Source: Methylobacterium marchantiae | Lineage (GTDB): Bacteria; Pseudomonadota; Alphaproteobacteria; Rhizobiales; Beijerinckiaceae | DNA: 64,000 nt | NCBI RefSeq assembly: GCF_022179405.1 | Contig: NZ_BPQT01000015.1 | Span: 1 to 64,000, forward strand | Direction of reading: 5' to 3' | Shown: in pieces, positions 1 to 8,578 of the stretch | Layout: the number at the start of each line of letters is the position of its first letter | How positions within the stretch are numbered: the stretch's first letter is position 1 | Translations under genes and position numbers: made by a program | The notes under the pieces: generated by a model | Seen by the model: the letters and a program-made list of their open reading frames with translations, nothing else | Database searches by the model: none | What the model was told of the DNA's origin: nothing

Positions 1-22
1 ACAACCTGTTGATGCTCCACAT

Positions 23-3000
23 CTAGCGTTGAGTCTCTCCTGCGGGGGGCACGCCGGGCAGCCCGTCATTGCCGCCTCCGGCGCTGAACAGCCGGCGCAG
101 GATGCCCGGCGCCAGGACGGAGAGCGGGTTCACGCTCACATCGGGTTTCGACAGGCGGCCCGAGACCCGGAAATTCAGGGCGAACAGGCCCTCGTTGTTG
201 CCCCCGCCCAGGAGTTGGCCGAACAGCGGCACGTGGGAGACGACGTTGTTCAGGCCGTAGAGCGGAACGAAGGTGCCGTTGATGTCCGCGCGTTCCTTGG
301 CCGTGTCGAGGTAGCCGCTCATGGTGAAGCCCATGGCGGCGTTGGAGATCGCGGCATCGGTGAAGTCGACGCGGCTGCCGATGCGGGTGAAGTTCGCCCT
401 CAGGCGGTCGAAGCTCACATCGTTGCCGGCGTTCTGGATGATCTGCTTGCGCCCGGCGGAATCGACCACTTCGCTGGTCGCCGGTCCCTGCGCCATGATG
501 CTCGACAAGGCCGGCTCGTTGCGCAGGATGAAGTCCCGGATCTGGACGACGCCGGTCTGCGGCCCATCGCCGAGAGAACTGCCGAGGAGGAGTTTCCCGC
601 CATACATGCGCTTGTAGATGTCGACGAAGCGCAGGGTCGCCCCGGCATCGGTGGTCTCGATGTTGATCGCGGGGTCGCCGCGCCCCGAGCGCGACACCAC
701 CGCCGAGAACCCCGCGCCGTTGAACCGGCCCTGCAGGCGCCCCGAGCGGAAGTCCTTGCCCTTCATCGATAGTTTCGCGCTGGCGCCGGTCAGGGCCTCG
801 CCGTTGAAACCGGTGATGATCCCCAATGTGATGTCGGCTTCGATCTCTTTGGTCGCCTGATCGCGGCCGCCTTCCTTCGAGGCCTTGCCTTCCGGTCCGC
901 CGAGGGTCTTCAGGAACGGGCGTGCATCGGCCACGGCGCCCTTCACCCCGACCTTGTAGAGGCTGCCGCTGCGGTCGATCTGGATCCGCATGTCGTCGCC
1001 TGGGGACAGCTTGAAGCTCGACAGGTCCGCCCGGTCGAACTGTCCGTCACCGTTGATCGCGGCGGTGCCGCGAGCACTCGCGGTGCCGGCATCGAGGACG
1101 ATGTCGCGCAGGTCCATCGCCCCGCCCGCATTGGCCTCGGTCATGACGAAGGCGACTCGGCCCGGCTTGCCGGCCGCCTTGACGAAGCCGGGGATCAGGC
1201 CGTCGATGGAGGCGCGGGCGAGATCCGCCTCGACGCGGATGGGCGCGCGGGCCGGGCTGCCCTTGCCGATGGCGAGGTTGATCTTCAGCGGAATCGGCCC
1301 GGCGAGCTGGGGTGCCACCGGCAGGCCTTTCCTGGCACGCAGGGCCTCGTCGAGGAGAAGCGTCGCGTTGATCTCGCCCGGTGCGCCGGCCTTCGGCTGA
1401 CGCAGATCGACGGTGAGCGGCGAGCCCAGCACCTTCCCGTCGCCCTTGAGCGTGAAGCCGCCGCGCTCGTAGGTGACGGCGAAGCGTCCGGCCTCCAGCT
1501 TCTCCTTGCCGAAAGCCTTGTCCACCGCGACGTCGCTGAGAGTCCCGCTGATGCTCACGGGCAGCTCCGGCAGGTCGGGGATGTTCTTGAGGTTGAGCGG
1601 GAAGTCGATGCGCAGGTCGGTGTTTCCCTTGACGGAGGCCGGATCGATATCGACCCCCGTCAGGCTCTTGAACATCTTGGTCTGCAACAGGGCGACGAGG
1701 GCATCCGCACCGCCGCCGAGCTTGAGCCCGATCTGTGCGACGACGTTCTCCGGCGTAATCTTCGGGATCACGAAGGACCCGTCGGTGACGAAGAGGGTCC
1801 GATCGTCCGGCAGCCTGAGATCGGCGGTGACGCCGCGGATGTTCGTGGTGAGGCCGGTAATGGTTCCCGTGACGCGGCCTCTGCTCAGGGGTGGAGCATC
1901 CGCGGTCACGGCCAGCGTCGCGTCCGAGACGGAGAAATCGATATGGACGGCGCCGTCGGGCATCGGCTCGCCTCGCGTGGCGGCGGCAAGCTCGCTGCCG
2001 CTCATGTCCACGGTGATGTCCACCTTTTCCACGAGGCCGCCCTGGAGGTTGTCCACCAGGTAGTTCCGTGCCGGAGGGGCGATGTGCTCCGGCCAAAGGC
2101 GCATGGCCATGCGCCCGTCGGTATGGCCGGCCGTGATGTGCAGGGTCAGGCCGCCCTCATCCGCCGTCGTGTCGACCGTGCCGGTGACCCGGCCGGTGGC
2201 TCCCCCGGCGCCGGCGACCGTGAATTCGTCGATGGACATGCCGCCATCGCGGCCGGTGACGTGCGCCGACAGAGCGTCGAGCTTCACAGGCTTGTCCGAC
2301 TTGGCGGCGCCCCGCAGGATCGCGTCCTTGCCCGCGAGCGCGAGGGTCCAGGCCGTCGGTCCGCCCGCCGGGCTGGCGGTCCAGACACCGGCGAGGCGCA
2401 CGGCGTTGCCGGCCCCGAGGTAGTCGATGCTGTTGAGGTTGAGGACCCGGCCGGCCTCGTCCCAGCTGATCGCGGCGGTCAGGCTCTCGATGGTGACCGG
2501 GTTGAAGTCCTTCTCCTCGATGAGGAAATTGCCGTCGCTGGTCTTGACGGTCGCGCTCAGCGTCGCGATCCGGCCGTTGTCCAGGGCGACCTCCGCCTTG
2601 GCCGAGACTTTCAGGTCGGTCTCGATCGGCAGTTTCGATTGTCCCGAAAGGAGGAGCAGGTCGGTGACGGGCAGGTCGTCGAGGGTGATGATGCCGTTGC
2701 GCTTGCCGCCGCCATCCTCGTGCAGGTCGCCGCCGAAGCGCCATTCCCCATGGGGGCCGTCGATGCGCAGTTCGAAGACACGGGAATCGCGCACTGGATC
2801 GCGGCGGAACAGCCCGTTCACGTGCTCGAACACGCCGCGCTGGCGGGCATCGTCGTCGATCAGAGTCAGGCGGCCATTGGTGATCCGTGCCCGGTCGAGG
2901 GCGCCGACCACCCCGGCGGGATCGAGCACGATGCCGAAGATCGAGGCGACAGCCGCGGAGATCGGCGATGTCGTTCCCCGGGTGGAATCGACGCTCGGCA

Positions 3001-3484
3001 GCGTATGGGGCTCCGCCGCGAGGCGGTTCGCATCCGATCCGGCGAAGGCGATCGACCCGTCGCGGTGGACGAGTGCGGTCATCTGGAGGTCGCGGAACTC
3101 GATCGCCCTCGGCTGGATAGAGAGATGAAGGAGGCCCCATGTGTCGAGGCTCACGACGGCCTGCGGCGCGCGCAGGACCAGGGCTCCCTCCGGATTGCGG
3201 ATATCGAGCCCGGCGACCTGAAGCGCCAACGAGTTTTCCGAATCGAGCTCTACGGTGCTGTCGCGCAGGTCCACCCGCCAGCCGGGCCCGATGCTGCCGG
3301 CGATGGCCGAGGCCACGCGCTCGGACATTCCGTCGACGCGGAGCGGACCGTTGGTGAGACGCCAGACCAGACCGGACACGCCGAGCACCAGCCCGACGAT
3401 CAGGACGAGCGAAAGCCATAGCAGGGGCCGCCGCCGCCGGGGCGACCTGCCCCGTCGTAAACCTGTGGCCGTGTCCTGATTCAT
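23..3484 (-). CDS. AsmA/YhdP-like envelope protein with DUF3971
   Basis: This 1153-residue protein has a short basic N-terminus (RRGRSPRRRRP), one membrane anchor at about residues 20-43, and a very long remainder of beta-rich repeats. The layout matches the AsmA-like/YhdP family (DUF3971 plus AsmA-like C-terminal region). Family members are inner-membrane-anchored periplasmic proteins of the bridge-like lipid-transfer group and are linked to phospholipid transport to the outer membrane. The region after about residue 1000 carries the AsmA-type end with a Pro/Gly-rich tail. It starts at ATG 3484 and points away from the bcp gene, so it is probably transcribed alone. The family call is firm; the exact lipid role is inference from relatives. 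Confidence 0.8.
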   Translation of the reverse strand: MNQDTATGLRRGRSPRRRRPLLWLSLVLIVGLVLGVSGLVWRLTNGPLRVDGMSERVASAIAGSIGPGWRVDLRDSTVELDSENSLALQVAGLDIRNPEGALVLRAPQAVVSLDTWGLLHLSIQPRAIEFRDLQMTALVHRDGSIAFAGSDANRLAAEPHTLPSVDSTRGTTSPISAAVASIFGIVLDPAGVVGALDRARITNGRLTLIDDDARQRGVFEHVNGLFRRDPVRDSRVFELRIDGPHGEWRFGGDLHEDGGGKRNGIITLDDLPVTDLLLLSGQSKLPIETDLKVSAKAEVALDNGRIATLSATVKTSDGNFLIEEKDFNPVTIESLTAAISWDEAGRVLNLNSIDYLGAGNAVRLAGVWTASPAGGPTAWTLALAGKDAILRGAAKSDKPVKLDALSAHVTGRDGGMSIDEFTVAGAGGATGRVTGTVDTTADEGGLTLHITAGHTDGRMAMRLWPEHIAPPARNYLVDNLQGGLVEKVDITVDMSGSELAAATRGEPMPDGAVHIDFSVSDATLAVTADAPPLSRGRVTGTITGLTTNIRGVTADLRLPDDRTLFVTDGSFVIPKITPENVVAQIGLKLGGGADALVALLQTKMFKSLTGVDIDPASVKGNTDLRIDFPLNLKNIPDLPELPVSISGTLSDVAVDKAFGKEKLEAGRFAVTYERGGFTLKGDGKVLGSPLTVDLRQPKAGAPGEINATLLLDEALRARKGLPVAPQLAGPIPLKINLAIGKGSPARAPIRVEADLARASIDGLIPGFVKAAGKPGRVAFVMTEANAGGAMDLRDIVLDAGTASARGTAAINGDGQFDRADLSSFKLSPGDDMRIQIDRSGSLYKVGVKGAVADARPFLKTLGGPEGKASKEGGRDQATKEIEADITLGIITGFNGEALTGASAKLSMKGKDFRSGRLQGRFNGAGFSAVVSRSGRGDPAINIETTDAGATLRFVDIYKRMYGGKLLLGSSLGDGPQTGVVQIRDFILRNEPALSSIMAQGPATSEVVDSAGRKQIIQNAGNDVSFDRLRANFTRIGSRVDFTDAAISNAAMGFTMSGYLDTAKERADINGTFVPLYGLNNVVSHVPLFGQLLGGGNNEGLFALNFRVSGRLSKPDVSVNPLSVLAPGILRRLFSAGGGNDGLPGVPPAGETQR

Positions 3485-3654
3485 CGATCCTTGAGCCGCT
3501 GGATCGGACAGGCCGCTCGCGCTATCGAGCGGATGTCCGTGGATTCGGGGTTGCCTTGACCCGGCAATCTTTCGGTCCTCATCCGAGGGGCTCGCTGCGC
3601 CCCTCGTTCAACGCCCTTTGTGGCACACTATCAATCGGCCGAAAGGAAGGCACC

Positions 3655-4122
3655 ATGCCTCTCGACATCGGAGATCGGGCCCCCGCATTCACATTGCCCG
3701 GTGCGGGTGGTGAGGAGATCAGCCTGGATGCGCTCAAGGGTCGCAAGGTCGTACTTTATTTTTACCCGAAGGACGACACCAGCGGTTGCACCCTCGAGGC
3801 ACAGGGCTTCAACGCCCTCGGCGAGGCCTTCGGGGAAGCCGGCGCGGTCGTGGTTGGCGTCTCGCCGGATTCGGTGAAGAGCCACGACAAGTTCCGGTCG
3901 AAATACGGCCTGACCTTCCCCCTCGCTTCCGACGAGAGCAAGGCCATGCTCGAAGCCTACGGCGTGTGGGTAGAGAAGAGCATGTACGGCCGGAAATACA
4001 TGGGCGTGGAGCGCACCACCGTGCTCATCGACGGGCAGGGCCGCATCGCGCGCATCTGGCCGAAGGTGAAGGTGCCCGGCCACGCCGAGGAAGTGCTGGC
4101 GGCGGCCCGCGCACTCACCTGA
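3655..4122 (+). CDS. bcp: Thioredoxin-dependent peroxiredoxin, Bcp/PrxQ type, one-cysteine
   Basis: It reduces hydrogen peroxide and organic hydroperoxides in the cytoplasm. The start was set at ATG 3655 because GGAAGG lies just upstream (3645-3650) and the product then begins like other Bcp proteins; the open frame reaches back to 3556. At 155 aa it has normal family length. The peroxidatic site reads DDTSGCT (Cys45), with Ser where most relatives have Pro. Position 50, which holds the resolving cysteine in E. coli Bcp, is Gln here, and no other cysteine exists, so this is a 1-Cys form that needs an external thiol. It is followed 75 bp later by the M23 peptidase gene. Confidence 0.92.
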   Translation: MPLDIGDRAPAFTLPGAGGEEISLDALKGRKVVLYFYPKDDTSGCTLEAQGFNALGEAFGEAGAVVVGVSPDSVKSHDKFRSKYGLTFPLASDESKAMLEAYGVWVEKSMYGRKYMGVERTTVLIDGQGRIARIWPKVKVPGHAEEVLAAARALT

Positions 4123-4197
4123 CCCTCCTTCTTCCGGGGATTCATGGTGAACCATCGATTCCCGGACTTTGCGCTTCGTTAACCCTGTTCGGCTCAG

Positions 4198-5490
4198 ATG
4201 GCGCGAGTTGGATCGGGGTCGGCCGGAATGCGCCTTTCGTTTCCCATCGTCGGAGGGATGCGCCTGCCGGCCACCGGACGGCGCCTGGTTCCCGCGCTCG
4301 TATGCGGCTTCGCGCTCGCCACGCTCTGGGCCTGTGCCGCCACATGGTACCTCGTGTTCCATGACGAGGTCCTGGCCCGCTTCGTCTCCCAGCAGAGCGC
4401 CATGCAATACGGCTACGAGGAGCGGATCGGCGCCCTCAGGCTGCAACTCGACCGGGCCGCGATGGAGCATCTCGCCACGCGCGAGGGCGTGACCGCACGG
4501 GTCGCCGATCTGTCGCAACGGCAGGCGGCCATGGAGAAGCGGCAGGCCCAGCTCTCGCTTCTGGCCGGCGAGGCGGGTCGCCCGGTGGCACCTGCCGGCC
4601 AATGGGACGGGGATGATCCCGCCGAGACGGGTGCTCTCGGCTATGCGAGCCCGGAAAAGCCGGCCGCCAAACCGATCCTGAAGCCGATGCTGAAGCCGTT
4701 CCCGACACCGGATGCCCTCGAATTACGCTCACGCGACAGCGACGGGCCCGGTGATCCGGGCCGCCAATCCATGCGGGAGGCCGAGCAGGTGCTGACCGGC
4801 ATCGAGCAGCGCCTCGATCGACTGGGCGCGAACCAGATCCGAACCCTCGACGGGCTGGGTGTGCGCGCCATCCGCGGCTCCCAGCGCCTGCGCGACATCG
4901 TCATGCGGGTCGGCCTCGATCCGCAGCGTTTCGAGCGCCAGCGTGACACGGGCGTCGGTGGACCGCTCGTTCCCCTCTCCACCGATCCGTTTGGCCTCGC
5001 GGCCGCACAGGTCCAGCGGGCCATGGCCGAAGAAGAACGCCTCCGTCGGATCGCCTCGTCCCTGCCCCTGCGGCGGCCCCTATCCGGCGATTACAGCCTG
5101 TCGAGCACTTTCGGGCCGCGCCTCGATCCGTTCACGCGAGGGCTCGCCATGCATACCGGCCTCGACATGAAGGCCGAGTTCGGAGAAATCGCCCGTGTCA
5201 CGGCGGCGGGCCGCGTCACGATCGCGGATTACAACGGCGGCTACGGCAACATGGTCGAGGTGGATCATGGAAACGGGCTCGCCACCCGTTACGCCCATCT
5301 CTCCTCCGTCTCGGTCGGTCCGGGCCAGTGGGTCGATGCCGGCTTCCCCATCGGCCGGGTCGGCTCGACCGGCCGCTCGACGGGAAGCCACCTGCATTAC
5401 GAGACCCGGATCGACGGGGAGCCGGTGGACCCGCAGCGGTTCCTGCGTGTGCTCACCGGCCCGGACTCGCAGTTCCTCGCCGCCCGATAG
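4198..5490 (+). CDS. Membrane-anchored M23 family metallopeptidase (LytM-like)
   Basis: This is a probable murein endopeptidase or a regulator of amidases. It has an N-terminal membrane segment near residues 30-55 and a predicted helical/coiled stretch at about 60-120 (many Q, R, E, A). A Pro/Lys-rich linker with repeated KP motifs (about 155-175) precedes the C-terminal peptidase domain. The zinc-binding signature HTGLD (about residue 320) and HLHYE (about 399) are both intact, so the enzyme should be active. Three possible starts exist (ATG 4198, 4228, 4258); the longest is given, but 4228 or 4258 may be the true start. It is convergent with prfB. Confidence 0.85.
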   Translation: MARVGSGSAGMRLSFPIVGGMRLPATGRRLVPALVCGFALATLWACAATWYLVFHDEVLARFVSQQSAMQYGYEERIGALRLQLDRAAMEHLATREGVTARVADLSQRQAAMEKRQAQLSLLAGEAGRPVAPAGQWDGDDPAETGALGYASPEKPAAKPILKPMLKPFPTPDALELRSRDSDGPGDPGRQSMREAEQVLTGIEQRLDRLGANQIRTLDGLGVRAIRGSQRLRDIVMRVGLDPQRFERQRDTGVGGPLVPLSTDPFGLAAAQVQRAMAEEERLRRIASSLPLRRPLSGDYSLSSTFGPRLDPFTRGLAMHTGLDMKAEFGEIARVTAAGRVTIADYNGGYGNMVEVDHGNGLATRYAHLSSVSVGPGQWVDAGFPIGRVGSTGRSTGSHLHYETRIDGEPVDPQRFLRVLTGPDSQFLAAR

Positions 5491-5541
5491 GAAGATCTCG
5501 CCTCCGCGCATGATCCCGACGGCCCTCGATGAGACCGAGGC

Positions 5542-6670
5542 CTACTCGATGTCCTCGACCTCGCCTGCGCCGCCATAGACCCGCTGGGCCAGAGACGCTT
5601 CCATGAACGGATCGAGGGCACCGTCGAGCACCTCGTCCGGGTCGGTGGACTGAGTGCCCGTGCGCAGATCCTTCACCAGCTGGTAGGGCTGCAGCACGTA
5701 GGACCGAATCTGGTGGCCCCAGCCGATATCGGTCTTGGCCGCGTTCTCGGCATTGGCCTTCTCTTCGCGCTTCTTGAGCTCGGCCTCGTACATCCGGGCG
5801 CGCAGCATGTTCCAGGCCGTCGCGCGGTTCTTGTGCTGCGAGCGCTCCTGCTGGCAGGCCACCACGATCCCGGTCGGATTGTGGGTGATGCGCACTGCCG
5901 AATCCGTCGTGTTCACGTGCTGGCCGCCGGCGCCCGACGAGCGATAGGTGTCGATGCGACAGTCCGATTCCTTGATCTCGATGACGATGCGGTCGTCGAT
6001 CACCGGATAGACCCTGACGCTGGCGAAACTGGTGTGCCGGCGTGCGCTCGAATCGTAGGGTGAGATCCGCACGAGGCGATGCACCCCGGACTCGGTCTTG
6101 AGCCAACCATAGGCGTTGTGGCCCTTGACCATGAGCGTGGCGCCCTTGATCCCGGCCTCGTCGCCATCCGACCATTCGACGATGTCGACCTTGTACTTCC
6201 GGCGCTCGGCCCAGCGGCCATACATGCGCTGGAGCATGTTGGCCCAGTCCTGGCTCTCCGTACCACCCGCGCCCGCATGGACCTCGACATAGGTGTCCAG
6301 CCCATCGGCCTCTCCCGACAGGAGGGTCTCGATCTGGCGGCGCGCGGCCTCCTTCTCGACGGCGCGAACCCCGTTCTCGCCTTCGAGAATGGTGTCCTGG
6401 TCGCCCTCCATCTCCCCGAGCTCGATCAGCGTCGCCGCGTCGTCCAGATCCTGGGCGAGCTTCCGGATCGCGCCTGCGGCCTCTTCGAGGGCGCCGCGTT
6501 CGCGCATGACCTTCTGCGCCGCCTCGGCGTCGTTCCAGAGGTCGGGGTCCTCGGAGGCTGCGTTCAGCTCAGCGAGGCGTTTCTCGACGGTATCCCAGTC
6601 AAAGATGCCTCCTCAGCAGTCCGATCGACTGCTTGGCGGCATCCGAGAGTTGTTCGATCTCGGCGCGCAT
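5542..6670 (-). CDS. prfB: Peptide chain release factor 2, expressed by programmed +1 frameshift
   Basis: RF2 releases finished peptides at UGA and UAA codons. The gene is in two frames: 6670-6602 encodes the first 23 residues (start [14 protein letters not shown]), then an in-frame TGA at 6601-6599. Reading resumes in the +1 frame at 6600 (DWDTVEKR) and runs to TAG at 5544-5542, giving 375 aa, the normal RF2 length. The GGQ motif ([11 protein letters not shown]) and the SPY form of the stop-recognition tripeptide ([15 protein letters not shown]) are both present. A caller that ignores frameshifting would start it wrongly at 6507 (MRERGAL) and lose about 55 residues. The frameshift is autoregulatory: low RF2 favours shifting. 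Confidence 0.95.
6599..6613 (-). promoter_or_regulatory. RF2 programmed +1 frameshift site
   Basis: Read on the minus strand the site is AGGAGG (6613-6608), CAT, CTT (6604-6602), TGA (6601-6599), C. This is the canonical bacterial arrangement: an internal Shine-Dalgarno-like element three bases before a slippery CTT, an in-frame UGA, and a following C that weakens termination. The ribosome shifts from CUU-UGA to UUU-GAC. Confidence 0.95.
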
Positions 6671-6801
6671 CTGGTGTTTTGGCTCGTGGTGCGAAGGTTA
6701 TGGGGTCCGGCGTGTGAGCGCGGGTGATACCGAGACGCCCGCCCGGTGTAAACGGCGGCTCCCGCCTTCATTCTTCTCTCGATCCAGGACGCGCGACACG
6801 C

Positions 6802-7272
6802 ATGCCGGGTTTCCTCATGCCAAGTCTCCTCATGCCAGGCTTCCTGAAGGCAAGGGCGATCTATCTCGCTGCGACGGTCGTCGTCGTGGGTGTGGGGCTC
6901 ACCCTTCGCCTCGTGCCTCTCGGATTGCCGATGGGGGTCGTGAAATACGGCGGTTCGGCCCTGTGGGCGGCGATGGTCTATGGATTGGTCGCGACCTGCC
7001 TGCCGGAAAAGCGCGGGCGAATTCTCGTCGTCGCCGGAGCGATCGCCGTTGCCGTCGAGCTCTTCCGCCTCGTGCACACGCCCTGGCTCGACAGCTTCCG
7101 GCTGACGCTCGCCGGCGCGCTCCTGCTCGGGCGCATCTTCTCGATCTGGAACCTCGTCGCCTATGCCGCAGGTCTTGCCGCGGCAGCGCTCGCCGATCGA
7201 TGGGTCGGCCCCGCCCGTCCCCCGAGACGACAGGCAGGTTATCCCGCCGGGGACGGTGTCAGACGTCAGTAA
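6802..7272 (+). CDS. DUF2809 family integral membrane protein
   Basis: A small membrane protein with about four hydrophobic segments. The conserved block RLVHTPWLDSFRLTLAGALL followed by LGRIFSIWNLVAY is typical of DUF2809; no function is established for the family. The start was placed at ATG 6802, although the frame is open from 6724. The proposed N-terminus MPGFLMPSLLMPGFL comes from a short imperfect duplication of the sequence around the ATG, so the real start could also be 6832. The stop lies inside the end of the convergent gene, with a 7-bp overlap. Confidence 0.72.
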   Translation: MPGFLMPSLLMPGFLKARAIYLAATVVVVGVGLTLRLVPLGLPMGVVKYGGSALWAAMVYGLVATCLPEKRGRILVVAGAIAVAVELFRLVHTPWLDSFRLTLAGALLLGRIFSIWNLVAYAAGLAAAALADRWVGPARPPRRQAGYPAGDGVRRQ

Positions 7273-7589
7273 CGGGGGGTGGGAGGAGCGACTCGGGCGG
7301 GTGAGAGGACGTATTCATGGGGACGGCGGCGTCCGTTGAGCGGACCTTCCGTCGGCGAATCCTCGAAATAGCTGTTTCCCGTCAGGCCGAAGCCACCGCC
7401 ATTCATCACGCTCGGTACCGGAATGGCGCGCGCTTCGTCCGGGATCGGACGGCCCGTCGCACGGTCCGTCGGCAGGATGTAGGGGCCGGTCGCCCCCGTA
7501 TAGGTGGTCTGGGCGACGGCGCCGCCGGCGACGGACAGGCCGAGGCCGATCAGGCCGGCGGCGACGACGATCTTCGAGATGGGCTGCAC
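7266..7589 (-). CDS. Small exported protein of unknown function
   Basis: A 107-residue product with a clear Sec signal peptide: a basic residue, a hydrophobic core VVAAGLIGLGLSVAGGAV and a likely cleavage after AVAQ. The mature part (about 80 aa) is rich in Pro, Gly and Thr with no cysteines and no domain I recognise. Its 3' end overlaps the end of the convergent DUF2809 gene by 7 bp. GC and codon use match the neighbours. Confidence 0.65.
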   Translation of the reverse strand: MQPISKIVVAAGLIGLGLSVAGGAVAQTTYTGATGPYILPTDRATGRPIPDEARAIPVPSVMNGGGFGLTGNSYFEDSPTEGPLNGRRRPHEYVLSPARVAPPTPRY

Positions 7590-7816
7590 CGGTCACTCCG
7601 TCGCGGATGTCTGAATGCGGCCGCTGCCGCGCGTATTCCCATCATGCCCGAGGAGAGGTTGCCTGTCCGTGTCCTCGCCGCGCCAGGCCGCAACTTTTTC
7701 GGAAGCCGCCGTCTCGGCGAAGCCGGCGCATCGCCATTCAGTCGGCAACCGGCTCCGATCCGTCGCGTTGACCCCGCAAGCGCAACGAACAAGCGCATTC
7801 AGCAAGGAGCCACAAC

Positions 7817-8110
7817 GTGACCGCCATCAAGATCTCCGCCGCCGCTGCCGCCATGGTCCTCGCCCTGTCGGGCACCGCCTTCGCACAGGCCGGCATGCCG
7901 GAAAGCCACGGCACCAACGCCGCCGGTTCCAAGTCGGGCGTCGTCGGCAAGGGCGACAGCCTCGAGGCCGGGCCCGCCACCACCGGGACCGCGACCGCGC
8001 CGGGTGCACGCATGGCACCGGGCACCGCGATGCCCGCCACTCCCGGCATGACGAACGATAACCCGAGCGCCGCGCAGCGCCCGGTCAGCCCGGCACCTGC
8101 TGCCCGCTGA
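7817..8110 (+). CDS. Small exported Ala/Pro/Gly-rich protein of unknown function
   Basis: A 97-residue product beginning with a textbook Sec signal peptide (core AAAAAMVLALSGTAFA, cleavage before QAGMPES). The mature protein is low in complexity, dominated by Ala, Pro, Gly, Thr and Met with repeated PGT/ATPG elements, and probably disordered. GGAGCC lies just before the ATG. A strong intrinsic terminator 30 bp after the stop shows it is a monocistronic transcript. No function can be assigned. Confidence 0.7.
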   Translation: MTAIKISAAAAAMVLALSGTAFAQAGMPESHGTNAAGSKSGVVGKGDSLEAGPATTGTATAPGARMAPGTAMPATPGMTNDNPSAAQRPVSPAPAAR

Positions 8111-8139
8111 ACTGCGGATTTCGTCATCCCAGAACAGGA

Positions 8140-8168
8140 AAGGCCGGAGAACCCCTCCGGCCTTTTTT
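8140..8168 (+). terminator. Rho-independent terminator after the 7817-8110 gene
   Basis: A perfect 10-bp stem, AAGGCCGGAG (8140-8149) pairing with CTCCGGCCTT (8155-8164), with a 5-nt loop AACCC and a run of six T (8163-8168). Confidence 0.9.
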
Positions 8169-8234
8169 CGTGCCACCGCGCAAGTCCGACGAGGTGCTTC
8201 CGGCCAAACTCTTCCGTCCGAGACCGGAACAGGT

Positions 8235-8447
8235 TCAGCCCTTCGCGCGGAGAACGACCTGGGGCTCGCGCTGCACGGGCTGGCAATTGGTGCGAACAGC
8301 GTTGAGCACGAAGGGCTGCGAATCGCAGATATAGCCGAGACCCGGCTCGGGCGCGGGAACAGGGTCACGCGCGACGATCGGGTTCGGCGCGCAGGCACCG
8401 GCCGATGCGGCCAGCAGCAGCGCGACGGTCAGGGTCAATCCGCGCAT
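8235..8447 (-). CDS. Small exported protein, possible lipoprotein
   Basis: About 70 residues. ATG 8447 was chosen over the upstream ATG (8471) because GAGG sits 6 bases before it and the product then begins directly with a signal sequence (MRGLTLTVALLLAASAGACA). A Cys follows the hydrophobic core in an AGAC context, a weak lipobox. The mature part has two more cysteines (YICDSQ and TNCQPV), so a disulfide is possible. No known family recognised. Confidence 0.55.
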   Translation of the reverse strand: MRGLTLTVALLLAASAGACAPNPIVARDPVPAPEPGLGYICDSQPFVLNAVRTNCQPVQREPQVVLRAKG

Positions 8448-8578
8448 ACGATCCTCGGTGACAGGCGACATGGCGCGACCCTGCTCACCCGCAGGGCCCG
8501 TGACAAGCGCGAGGGGCCGCCGGGCACCGCTTTGGCGCCGGCTGTCTCCTCACCGCAACATCGTGGCCCTGCGGCGCC

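Noticed and set aside
6055-6075. SPY instead of SPF in the RF2 stop-codon recognition motif as a novelty
   Set aside because: I believe this form is common in alphaproteobacterial RF2, so it is probably lineage-typical; an alignment would settle it.
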